This document shows, piece after piece, positions 42,971-54,575 of a DNA stretch of 64,000 nucleotides. The stretch's first letter is position 1, and each line of letters opens with the position of its first letter. Where the stretch lies: the NCBI GenBank assembly GCA_030762895.1, contig CM061065.1, positions 78,377,607 to 78,441,606 on the forward strand. The letters are read 5' to 3'. A model generated the notes under the pieces. It was not told the origin of the DNA, searched no databases, and saw only the letters and a program-made list of their open reading frames with translations. Source of the stretch: Sophora flavescens (Eukaryota; Streptophyta; Magnoliopsida; Fabales; Fabaceae). Position numbers and translations under genes: made by a program.

Positions 42971-44555
42971 CCCTTCTCTTTAGTTAATTTTGTTTTTGCT
43001 TTAACCTCTTGAATAATTTGAGAAGCTCAAGAGGTTTGTTAATAATTTTGTTAAGTGTCTTCAGATTTTGAATAAAGGAAGGAGAAAAAGAGCAGGAGAA
43101 ACAAAGCCAAAAAGCATGTGAGCCAACACCGCTACCGCCTCGGTAAGCCGTTCCAATTTTTTTTGCTTTATTTTATTTTTCTCTCCTCTCCAACTTGATT
43201 GTTTACATTGGGGACAATGTAAATCTTTAAGCTTGGGGTAGGGGTATTTTGCATATGTTCATATCTTGCATTGTAAATATTGCATTCATATAGGTTTAGT
43301 CTTGCATGATCACATGAATTGATTGCCCTTGCTTAGATTGAGCTTATGATTGTGAGAACTAAGTGCCAATTAAATTGTGATAGTGGATTTTTGAACCCAA
43401 TTCTGTTTATTCTTGTGATATGGCTGCAAATGAATATGCTTGAGATGATTTCGGATAGTTGATGATTAGCATATGTTTCTTTAGACTTGTGTTTCTCACT
43501 GGTTCTTGAACTGATAAATGTGAGCTTTTGAGCCATTAGGGGGTACTCACTAAATCTGCCCCCATTCTTTGTGTAGAGTGTTATTCCTCTTGGTTTGTTT
43601 TCTCTAGAACTTGACTTAAAACCATTTTGAAGCTTAGAAAATTTTTGGAAACATTTTTGAAAATGATTGAGGCAATAGGTATTTTTCTGGCCTTCTGAGC
43701 TTTGAATGTGTAAATGCTACCCTTAGTTGCCCAATTTTGAGCCAAAATGAATAAAACGCTTTTCTTGGTACCCTGAAAAATTTTGATACATATACTTGAT
43801 AAGGGACCTTCTAAAGTATCACAAAAGGGTAAAAAGGTAGTTGAAAGTTTGGGAAAAGAATCAGGAAAAAAAAAAAAAATCTTGATTTGAAAAATTTCCC
43901 CTTCTCCAAATAAAAGAAAAAGAAAAAAAAAAGAAAAAAAAAGAAAAGAAAAATAAATAGAGAAGGGGATGACAAAAAAATTAATAAAAAGAAAAAGAAA
44001 GAAAAGAAAGGTGGAAAAAATGTATTGAAAACCCAAGAAGGTGTTTTAGAAGGTTTCTTGTGTTGAAATGTTTGATACTTGGTTTAGCCTTTTGAAATAT
44101 CCCTTTCTTGTTATCCCCACCTAAAGATTAATCCCATGGCCACGTTACAACCAAATAAAGACCTCTTGATTCTTAAGTGTTTTTCATAAATAAAGTGGAG
44201 ATTTGGTTGATAGTCAAGCATATGGTAGGAATCATTCCTTGAGGAAAATGGAGCGAATTGTTATATATACTTGAACACTTGAGTGAGTGAGGCAAGAAAG
44301 AGAGCCAAGCAAATAAACAAGCTTGGGGTGAGCTTCAAGTGAGCAAGAGTGCCCGAATCAGTGAGAATGTGAGTCTAGGAAACTTAAGCCCCTAATTGGA
44401 CTTGAATTGATTGTCTCTTGCTGAATTGTTTGAATTGCCTGTTACTTGGATCATTTTACTCGGGTTCTTGGTTCACTATCCATGCTTTGACTGTTTATCT
44501 CTTCTGGCCTTAGTTTTTGCTTGAGGACAAGCAAAGTCTTAAGCTTGGGGTGATT
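42971..44555 (+). other. Athila-A 3' noncoding internal region
   Basis: No coding frame. Contains TTACATTGGGGACAATGTAA and AAGCTTGGGGTAGGGGTA, standard after pol in Athila/Tat elements, and an A-rich low-complexity stretch (43865-44010). The last AAGCTTGGGGTGA before 44556 serves as polypurine tract. Aligns with 54740-56482 in Athila-B. The minus-strand open frame 43581-44036 reflects the A-rich stretch. Confidence 0.8.
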
Positions 44556-45963
44556 TGATGAGTGTGATTTTACCTCATTTTTCATGTACATTTCGACATG
44601 CATTTGCATATAGTTAGGCCAAATTAGTGTTGATTTTGTATAGTTTTTCCTTTGGAACGAATGAGGTGGTTTCTGTGTGTTGTTTTGCAGGATTTCATGG
44701 AAAAATGCCCAGAAATCAGCCTTGGTAGAGCTTGGCTGAAAAAGAGCTTGAAAAGTGAAGGTTATGAGCCAAACAAAGAGTATCACGGCCTAGCCGTGAT
44801 GGGCCTCACGGCCGTGAGGTAGCAGTAGCTGAAGAAAGATTGAGCCAAAAGTCGAAAGTCGTCACGGCCGGCCGTGATGGCTATCACGGCCGTGACCTGC
44901 TAGTTGGAAAAGTCAGAAACGATCACGGCCTAGCCGTGATGGATATCACGGCCGTGATGAATAAGTGAATGAAGAGGCGCCCAAGTCAGAGACCATCACG
45001 GCCTGGCCGTGATGGTCATCACGGCCGTGACGGGCGACGGACCTATAAATAACAGCACTGCAGACAGAAAAAGGAACCAACTTTTAACCTAAAACAATCT
45101 GCACTTGGAGGCAGGCTGAGGCTGGTGGCTGGAAAGGGTTTCTACCCAAAAAGGGGGGCGTTTTCTCTGCTCTTGGATGGAGAGAAGATTGGAGGAAGCT
45201 TGTCTATGAGTGTTCTTCGTCCCTTCTCTTTTTCCTTTTTGTATTTCCTTATCATGAGTAGTTAAATCCCCATTGTTGGGGTTAGATGTAACTTTTCTGA
45301 ACTTGTTGTAATTGATTTGGTATTTTAATACAAGTTTCTATTTCGTTATGAGTATGTGATTCTGTGTTTAATGCTTTCCTTGGATTAGCTACCCATAGGA
45401 ATGATTCGTTGCTTTGATAGATGACTGGAAGGTTGGTATTAAGGCATGCTCATGAATCATATGCCAAGTAGTTCAAGAATCTAGGAATAGGTGTTGAATG
45501 CTTGCAATCTTATAAGTCTTGACTTAATGCAAAATCTCAGGTTAATCCACCTAAGGAATTAGGGTTTAATTTGGGGTTTTAGGCTCAATGCACCTAAGGA
45601 ATTAGGCTTGAGTATTTTAGAAAAGGCTTGATTAGCATAATTGAATTAGGACTTGTGTTGATAACCATTTCATTGCAACTAAGGGAGGATTAGTGTAGTC
45701 TAACCCTAACAATCTTAGCCATATCCCTGTTTGCCTTCCAAGTGTTCGATATAATTCCCAAAAGACTAAAAATATTGTTTTGCTTTCTTTATTTTCTGTT
45801 TTAATCCTTCACACTTTAGTTAAGTCTAAATAGTTGTTGAATTTGCGAATTGGTAATTGACATCCAATCCCTGTGGATACGATAACCGGTCTCACCACCG
45901 TATTACTTGATTGCGACGAGGTGCACTTGCCTTTAATTATATTTCTAAAAATACACCGCATCA
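44556..45963 (+). repeat. Athila-A 3' LTR
   Basis: Nearly identical to 40168-41575. Differences cluster in the palindrome array (44860-44935), where GGCCTGGCC has become GGCCGGCC, and at GCGAATTGG near 45846. Confidence 0.95.
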
Positions 45964-45968
45964 TACTT

Positions 45969-46689
45969 ATACATGTTACTGTGTGATGCTTGTCTGTGTG
46001 TTGTTATTGTTTATATGCTATGCACCCTTATCCATAATTGATGGTAGATAGTTTCTAATCTCCCTTTCTTTTCTTCTATGTATGTCTTTTCTATCTTTTC
46101 GCGATCAGACTCGGACGTGCACAATGCCGCACTTAGATCATCCGTGGACGACAGACCCAGCACGGATTCTCTTGATGGGAACCATGGAATTTGAGTTTCT
46201 GAAAGACGAGGGGTGCCTTGTGGATCCGGCCACCCGCTTCGCTATATATACGGGTCGTGTCTCGGTGTATGCTAGGATGGGTAATTGACCTCACTTCGGA
46301 TTAGACGGGACATTCCGTCGCTGGTAATCCTTCCCATTTCCCATCGGTTTCCTTGCACCACCAATGTCGTCGATGCCGCCGATGCCTCCTATGTACCCAT
46401 TACAAGTGCCAATACAGTCTTGAGGCTGGGTACCCTATACCAAAGACCAATACTAGAGTCCCATGGCTCAGATCCTGTAGTTCCTAACTTAGATATGGTT
46501 CCAGTTCTCGAGAGGCTCGACAGATGTTATCACGCCGCAGTACTCTTTATAGACGACGTTTCTAGCAGCATCCTAGAGGGAGTACTTCCAGTAGCAGCCG
46601 AGGAGCTTCTGGACCTTCTAGACCCCACCGGAGACACAGGGGGCCTAGAGGGGAGAGTCAGGGTAGTAGTAGCCATCCACAGTAGGATT
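45969..46689 (+). other. GypsyD LTR middle segment with an unexplained GC-rich insert
   Basis: The first ~110 bp align with LTR E near 54055-54150. At 46080-46684 lies GC-richer sequence with two overlapping open frames (46082-46288 from ATG, 46285-46740 from TTG). LTRs C and E carry only about 130 bp at this place. The predicted peptides match nothing I know. It ends at the GGATT target site of LTR C. Confidence 0.5.
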
Positions 46690-47529
46690 TGTAACAGCCT
46701 GATTTTAATTATGTTGTTCAACCAGTTAAAATATAATTAATTGTATTTAAATCTGATAGTTAGAAAGTGTTTTTGAATAAAACAAAATCATATTCATAGT
46801 CTACTTTATGGTAGAGGGTTACGGTAAAATTTTGGGTTGAAAATTCAGACGAACCCCGTCTGCGTTTTCACTGACAGCAAAAGTTTACTGAGCAGAAAAC
46901 CTAATTTTGAACCGTAAACAAAACAGTTAGTGTTTTTATGATGTTTTGTATCATATTGGAAATTTTCGAAAATTTGAGTCGGAAATAAAATATAATATTT
47001 ATTCTGGGCTAAATACGATCCGAAACTTGAACCGGATACGCAATGGAGATGAGTAGGGAGCACAAAAGTGATGAGGTGACATGTGAGAGTGAGGTGACGT
47101 ACTAGGGGGATAGCTTAAGTCACATCCTAAAAAGTGGTCATGATGCACTTTTTGAATTATAACATATTATATGCTAAAAACTCATTTTTCTCTCTCTTCT
47201 TCAACCATACAAGGCATAAGCCAAAACTTGGCCATCAAGACTTGTTTCTCGCTCTCTCTTTCATGCCACTCTCACCCCTCCCTCTATAAATACCCATTTC
47301 ATTTTCTCTTCATCACTTTCTGATGAGTGTGATTTCACCTCATCTTTGTTTATCATTTTACATGCATTTTCATGTAGTTTAGGCATATTTAATTTTATTT
47401 TTGTTAGTTTTTATCTTGGAACGGGTAAGGCGGTTTTTGTGGTGTTGTTTTGCAGAAATCAAAGGAAAAATGCTCAGCATCAACCATGATGGAGCTCGGA
47501 TGAAAATGGAGCTTGAAAAGTGAAGAAAA

Positions 47530-47810
47530 TGAGCCAAACAGGCCCATCACGGCCTAGCCGTGATGACCATCACGGCCATGATCGAGCAAAACTGAAAAAG
47601 AAAGAAGACTGAAGTCAAAACCGGTCATGGCCTGCCCGTGATGACCATCACGACCGTGACCTGTCAGCTGAGCCAGACCCCCATAAGTCAGAATCTGTCA
47701 CGGCCTAGCCGTGATTAGCATCACGGCCATGACAGACCAATTACTGAAGAAGAGCCAAGGCAGAATCTGTCACGGCCTGGCCGTGATGGCCATCACGGCC
47801 GTGACGCGTG
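47530..47810. repeat. Palindrome array of the Athila-B 5' LTR
   Basis: Pairs of TCACGGCCTAGCCGTGA and TCACGGCCGTGA as in Athila-A but with different spacers, ending about 70 bp before TATAAATA at 47879. In the 3' LTR (56700-56950) the last pair is reduced by 23 bp between CACGGCC direct repeats. Confidence 0.93.
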
Positions 47811-48877
47811 TTACTTGGATCAGAAGCAACTGATTTGGATCTAATTTGTGTTTGATTTGGATTCAAACTTCCCAAATCTATAAATATGGCATCAAGTCAG
47901 AGGCAAAAGAGGACTTTTGGGCTGCTACTCTTAGGCTATTATTTAGGATCTCTCTTCTTCTTCCCTTCTTCTCTTAGTTTTATTTTCATGTTATTTGTAA
48001 CCAAGCTTGTCATCACCATGACAAGGCTTGAGTAGCAGTTTAAACTCTAGGGATTGGGGCTATGCCCAAGGTCTGTTTATGTAATGAATTGATGTAATAT
48101 ATTTGTTAATTGCGATTTTGCTTTAGATCTGATTTCTAGCGTTTTAATTACTCGTAAATCTGGTGCGCACTTATTTACGTGTCGTGGACATTCTAAGGAG
48201 GAACCTAGCGGTGAACTCAGGTGTCGGATCTATAGAGTCAGACTTAGGACTGAAATCATGAGAGTTAGAAGTCGTCCTTCGAGGATTAACGAATTGTCAC
48301 AAAACGCAAAAGGTCCAATCTAAATTCGACTGCCACGAGAGTAGGGGTTGGTTTAATTGGGTACGGTTTTTGTAACCCGAGAGGGAGCTTAAACTATTAG
48401 AGGATAAATTTGCCTTCAAGGCATTTTCGATAATTAACAAGGGTTAATCAATTTAGTAACATAAACGATCTTTGTGGTAACCCAAATCCCTAGGAATCCA
48501 TTTAGATCTGAAAAACCATAAATTGTTTACTTTCTGTTTTACTTGATTGCATTTTATCTCTTATTTCAAATATCAAATCCTTTTCAAAATCTTTTTACAC
48601 AGTCCAGTTTAGTCAATTTGACAATTAGTTGCAATTTGAGATCATGGTCTCTGTGGGATCGATATCTTTTTATTACTTGACGACAATCCAGTACACTTGC
48701 CGGATCGCACGCACGTGCACTCGCACGACATCAAGTTTTTGGCGCCGTTGCCGGGGACTGTCCGTTCTCGAATCTCAATTTTATTTTTAAATTGATTTTT
48801 CTGGACCTTTTCTTTTTATTTACTTAATTAAAAAAAATCTTCTTTTCCTTATAGAGTATCTATCTCTCTGTGTTTTT

Positions 48878-51159
48878 ATGCAAAGATCCCTAAGTCTTGG
48901 GAGCCTTGGTGAGGTTGATCCAGAAATCGATAGGACCTTTCACAGACGTAGGAGACTACAAAGAGAGGGAGAAAGGTTGATTCTCATTCCACTCGTGGCG
49001 AATCTTCCGGATACGAAACCTTTGAAGGACTACGCAGCCCCAAATGCGAGGGGTTTGCGAACTGGGATTGCTAGGCCAGAGATCGAGGCGGAAAACTACA
49101 CTATACCTCCTATGCTCATTAACATGATTAGGTAACATCAATTCGGAGGACTGCCCTCGGAGGACCCGACTTACCACGTAGAGACATTCTTGGAGTTCAC
49201 CGACGCAGTTAGGATTCATGGCGCCCCGGTTGATGCTATTCGCTTGAGGTTGTTCCCCTCATCTCTTACTGTAAAAGCGAAAGCATGGCTGAAGCAAATA
49301 CCCGCTAATACCTTGTCAACTTGGGACCAACAGGAGCAGGCGTTCTTGGAGAAATTCTTTCCTCCATCCAAGACGGCCTACATACGAACCCAGATCACCG
49401 GCTTCTTCCAAAAAGATGGAGAATGCTTATCAGAAGCTTGGGATCGCTACAAGGGACTGCTGGAGTCTTGCCCACACCATGGACTTGAGAGGTGGTTACT
49501 AGTGCACACCTTCTACAACGGATTGGACTACTCTTCGAAGGTGTCACTTGATTCTGCAGCTGGTGGAGCCTTTATGAATAGGCCTCACGATCGAGGCCTT
49601 CAACATCATTGAAAACGTGGCCACCAACTACCACCAATGGGGTTCAGAAAGAGGTAATAACCCGAACAAGATTTCGGGGGGTAAGTTTGAAATAAATAGC
49701 ACTGATCTTATAATGTCAAAAATAGACTCACTGAATAAACGTTTTGATCAGCTTGAATGGGCTAATGTGAGTGCAATAGGTGCTACTAACCTTGTTTGTG
49801 AGATTTGAGGAATGCAGGGTCATGACATAATGGAGTGCCCACGGGGTATTGCTCATGGATCCGGCACTTCGGGTGAGCAAGTGAAATCTTGTAACAACTT
49901 CTACGACACGAACCCGAAGTTGCCCAATTATGCTTCTCCAAATGCTTACAACCAAGGAAGGAAGAACAACCCTTACCTCTCGTACGGGAACTACAGCAAC
50001 ACGCTGAACCACGAGTTCCAAGAAGGCCAAGGTAATAGGAAACCCGCACCGGGGTACCCTCAGGTACAGAAATCTAAACTCGAGTCTTTATTGGAAAGTT
50101 TTGTTGAAACTCAGACAAAACAAAATGAAGAGTTTAGACAACAAGGTAGGGCAGTGAACGAGGCAATAAAAGAACTAGCATCTAAGGTAGACAACTTAGC
50201 CATCCACAACAAGATGCTAGAAACACAGATTGCCCAACAAGCCAACACGTACTCGAGACCTAAGGGTACATTCCCGGGGCAACCCGAAGCAAATCCCATT
50301 GAACATTATAATGCCATACACTTGAGGGATGATAAGCTTGGGGTGGTTGAAAAAGACGTGGAACAAGAGGAGGGCATGAGCGAAGATGAAGAGCCAGAAC
50401 CAAAGTATGTCCCTCCACCACCGTACCAACCCCCAATACCTTTCCAACAAAGGTTGGTCAAGAGAAATCAAGTAGAAGTAGAAACTAAAAGCTTAATTGA
50501 GGAGCACAATGTCAAGATAGAAACTAAAATGCCTCCTAAGCTGAAAGACCCAGGTAGTTTCTCTATCGCTTGCTCGATTAAAGAAGTGAAAATAGACCAA
50601 GCCTTATGTGACTTAGGGGCTAGTGCGAGCTTGATGCCCCTCACTATCTTGGAAAGGTTGGGAACCAAAGAGTTGAGTCCATTCAAATTCTCCTTAAAAT
50701 TTGCGGATGGCTGGACTAGGACTCCTCTAGGCATACTAGAGAATGTTCCTGTAAAGTTAGGGAAATTTTTCATCCCTACCGATTTCCTGGTATTGGACAT
50801 GAAAGGGAATTATGAATTCCCCATCATTTTAGGAAGGCCATTCTTGGCCACTGCTGGAGCAATAATAGACGTAAGGAATGACAAACTCTCTCTAAATGTA
50901 GAGGAAGGTAGGGTAGATTTTCATTTGACTAACTCCTATAACAACCCTCCTTTTGAGAGCCATGTGTGCAAGATCGATATAACGTCTCCAGTGGTAAAGG
51001 AAGAGCTCAACATGGAAGCAACTCCGAAGATATGCATGGCTGATGATGCACCCAGTAGTGATGAAGTTGGAGTTGCTCATCATGTGGAAACAAAACTTTC
51101 GTCGGGAGAGAGTAAGGCCAGGAAGCTCCGAGTGAAAAGAGCGAAGCGGAAGCGCAATT
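48878..51159 (+). pseudogene. Athila-B gag-protease pseudogene
   Basis: Frame 48878-49135 starts MQRSLSLGSLGEVDPEID and stops at TAA 49133, where the family reads on into QFGGLPSEDPTYHVETFLEF. The capsid (retrotransposon gag) core is at 49140-49580 (LTVKAKAWLKQIPANTLSTW, FLEKFFPPSKT). A frameshift near 49580 follows, then a knuckle (49797-49851) whose second cysteine is now TGA (CEI-stop-GMQGHDIMEC). The 450-codon frame 49812-51164 then carries the linker coiled-coil and a protease with the Athila-type site LCDLGASASLMP and the PIILGRPFLATAGAIIDV flap region. The final stop belongs to LTR E. Confidence 0.9.
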
Positions 51160-54100
51160 TGTAACACCCCGATTTTCACTGTTTCAAAATAATCGAAATG
51201 CGAACGAGTATATGCTTATAAATTTATTTGAGTTTTAGAAAATTATTTTAAATAAACGGAGTTAACTACTCAATCCTACTTGAATGTAGGAAGGTACGAT
51301 TAAAATTTAGGTTGGAAAGTGAGGCGAAACCCGACCCGCGAATTCCATTGACAGTATAATAATACTGCTCAAAAGACCTAATTTTAATTCGTGAACGAAA
51401 GACTTAAGTTTAGTATTTTATTTCCTACAATTTTGTATTTTTAGAATTATTTCATAAAAACATTAAAAAAATTATGTTTTTCGGGCGAAACACGTAATCG
51501 GGTAGACGACGGAGGGGATTTTGGTGTTTCTAAGAGCCGATAGAGGGTTTATCTTAGGATTTTGAGATGATTCAAGGGGATGAATCATAGTTTTAAGTCT
51601 AGAAGGTTCTACAGGGTTAAAGTGAAAATTTATGAATTTTACGCTTAAGTCCTTGAACTTTTTGTAAATTATCCTTTTGTCCCTAAGTTAGTTTCTAAGA
51701 TTTTTTTTCAAGTGAATTGGGATAGAATCCTTGTTCCCAATATCTTAATGGACGTGGCTATGAAGCCCAAATTTCCTAGTTCATGGATTGATTCCATAAA
51801 GCCTATTTGAAACTATACAAGTTTCCTAAGTTAAGCTTTATGCTTAAATCTTTAAGTGGGCCCCACAAAAATGAATCCAAGCCCAAATTTACTAAGCCCA
51901 TGAGCAAGCTCATGAGGTATTGAAGGCTTCCCTCATTTATTTTTGGATGAGCCAAGATTTTCTAGAATGTTCTACATTCTTCTACTTTGTTCTTCAACAT
52001 TCTTAAACCTTCTTCAACCTTCTTGATTTTCTTAAAAATATCTATGACAAAAATCAGCCCAAAGTTAGTCAAGATAAGCTCACATTAAATGTGGCAAAGA
52101 GTCATCATGACAATTTATTGGCAAATTGCAAACTAGTCCTTATACTTTTGGAATCTTTGCAAATTGGTCCTTAGGAATTATTTGCATTTCAATCCTTTAA
52201 ACAAGACAACTCATCATCTCTAGATCCTTCCAAGATGGCGCCACCCATCTCTATAAATACTTTCTCTCACTTTTCACTTAGTTTCTATTGTCATTTGTTC
52301 AAAAACCCTAAAGTTATAAGTCTTTTAGTGATAGATTTGTGAAGTAAGTTTCTTGGATTTCCTTTGTCATTGATTTTCAAGAGGTAAATCCTAATCTTCT
52401 TCCTTAATCATGCCTATGTTCTTTAGCAAGTTTCTGGATTCAAAGTTTGTTTCATATGTGTTCATCATTTTCAAGTTTCTAAGTCTTGAACTTTGAAAAA
52501 TCATAATAAATTCTAGAAAAATCTTATGATGATGAAACTACCTTCTATCTTCTTGATATCATGCATATTATCTAAATCTAAGAGCATGATGTAATCAAAA
52601 ATTTCTTTCCTAAAAACCTAGCCTTGGCCGAATCTATCAAAGTAGGTTTGGTAGAGTTTTGTTCATGTGTTGTCATGTATGATCATGTATTCTATATGGC
52701 ATGAATGTCTACACACTCTAATCCATGTTAGTTTCTTAAAAGGAAAATCTTTACTCAAAAATATCTATGTTGGCCGAAACCCTAACCCTAAAGGTTAGAG
52801 GATTTTGTTTCAAATTTTAGTCTTGTAATAAGTAATCTATGTTAGTTAAGACTCTAGTAACTAGGATCCAAAAGATGGCATTAAGAAGATAGTCATAAAC
52901 ATATTTTCTAAGTCTTGGCTGAACCTAGCCCTAAAGTGTCATAGATGGTTGTTAGTTGATTAATTATAGTTAGGTTGTTTGGTTGAAGGTGGTTGTGTTA
53001 ACTCGTGGCGGGATAACGAGGATCGTCGCGTACGTGTTTTCGGTGCTAGCTCGAGTGGGGAAAATAATCAACCTATCGTCGGAACCGATAAGTAGTAGAT
53101 TATATGATAATTGTGTAGGGTGACCTAAACCCTACTAGTAGTCGAGTAATCGACAAGACCAAAATCCCATTGGAAACCTTTTCTGTAAAACCAATGGTGA
53201 TTCAGGGATTGTAGGTTTATCGACATTAAGTTGATTTTAAGTATTTGAGGATGTTTGATTTTATGTTATCAAATTTACTGTGATACGCTGGTTGAGGTAT
53301 TCCATCTGCATGTGACGTATTATTTTTGTGTTTGAATATTTATATGATATTGAGATATTTGAATATTTTCTGATGTTATGTTATGCATGATCTGCCTGGT
53401 TTTTAATATTGTGCTTAGCTGATTTTTAAGTAAGGATATGTGTTGTTCGGGAGATAATTGTTTGGGTGAGAGAATAAAGGTGATTTAGAGGTGCCTAGTC
53501 TAATTAAGTGGTTTTATCTATGAGGAAAAAGGTGTTGAGACTTTGATGGAAGGTTGAGGCACTAGGTTGTTATTGATGTAATATAAGGAAATTCATTTAT
53601 GGATGTATTGTTATTCACAGCCGTGTGAGTGGAACACACGAGGTCAGGATATCCTATTTTGGGATATCGGATATTGCGGGTGAGTGCCCTACGGATGTGG
53701 ATGCCGAGGTAGACTACCGTAATACTCTTTAGTTCTTGACGCGTTCGAATGTTCTTGGCACTGGACCATTATGGAATGATATTCCTTGACGAGTTCGCAT
53801 GTTCTTGGCACTGGACCGTTCTGGATTGATACTCCTTGACGCGTTCGTATGTTATTGGCACTTGGCCATTTTAGATTAATATTGGTTTAGTCTTTGATGC
53901 GTTCGAAAGTTATTGGTACTGGACCGTTCTGGACTACTGACTAATGTGACAGGAGTGAAGATGGCCACATCAGTATAAAGTTTTAGTTGCATGGGCTAAG
54001 GGTAGAGGATGATATAGTGAATTGAGGATGATTGTTGATTTTGAGTGATGCGTGTCTGTGACAATTACTGTATAATTTACTATTACTCTTTTCCACTTTT

Positions 54101-54570
54101 TGATTATAGAACTGTTTCTTATTCCCTATATCTTTCTGTGTGTTGTATTTTATTTCTGATGTGATCGTACGAGAAGACCCGATGGAGGAACCAATTGCTG
54201 AGGAGTTAGATGGAACTCCTTACGAACCAGATGCTGGAGGTCGAGCTGTGATACATGGCGATTAGAGTATAGACATTATGGCCAGTGTGTCTAAGGAGTA
54301 TTTATATTTCCGCTAAGTACGTCTGTAGTGAAGTTTATACCCGTGAGGGATCCTACTGAGAGGGTACCCTCAACAATGTTTTGGTAATGTAATAAATAAA
54401 CATGTGTGTATATATGTAATATAGTTTTGGTGTGTTTTATATCTGCATAAGTTATATAATTATTAATTAAGTATTAATTTTTACGTATTTTCAACAATAA
54501 GCGTGCGATTAAGTAAATAAATAATAAGGTTTTAATGTAATAATACGATGGGGCACAACGGGGTGTCTCA
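51160..54570 (+). mobile_element. Solo LTR E (Tekay-like) inside Athila-B
   Basis: Starts TGTAACACCCCGATTTTCAC, ends GGGGTGTCTCA; 3411 bp. CAATT flanks it (51155-51159, 54571-54575). Contains TATAAATA at 52252-52259, a pyrimidine-rich leader, the CCTATCGTCGGAA block (53070) and a 70-bp tandem array (53735-53940). Homologous to LTRs C and D. No coding sequence; all open frames are short. Confidence 0.93.
53735..53940 (+). repeat. LTR E minisatellite
   Basis: Four imperfect ~65-70-bp units with CCTTGACGCGTTCGNATGTT, TTGGCACTGGACC and TTCTGGATTGATA. It occupies the same LTR position as the unrelated repeats of LTR D (39885-40020) and LTR C (59300-59540). Confidence 0.85.
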
Positions 54571-54575
54571 CAATT

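Larger units (their letters stand above)
40168..45963 (+). mobile_element. Athila-A, complete non-autonomous Athila/Tat-like LTR element
   Basis: LTRs at 40168-41575 and 44556-45963 (about 1.41 kb each) start TGATGAGTGTGATTTTACC and end ATACACCGCATCA. TACTT flanks it (40163-40167, 45964-45968). The primer site TGGCGCCGTTGCCGGGGA (41582-41599) fits aspartate tRNA, as in Athila/Tat elements. The internal 3 kb encodes one 303-codon protein and a second short frame; no capsid, protease, RT, RNase H or integrase. The LTRs differ at roughly a dozen sites seen by eye, many of them in the palindrome array, so insertion is probably recent. It would need proteins from an autonomous relative. Confidence 0.93.

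Noticed and set aside
43581..44036. Minus-strand 151-codon frame in Athila-A
   Set aside because: Phe-rich product caused by the A-rich low-complexity stretch in the element's noncoding tail. A similar artefact occurs at 55740-56048.
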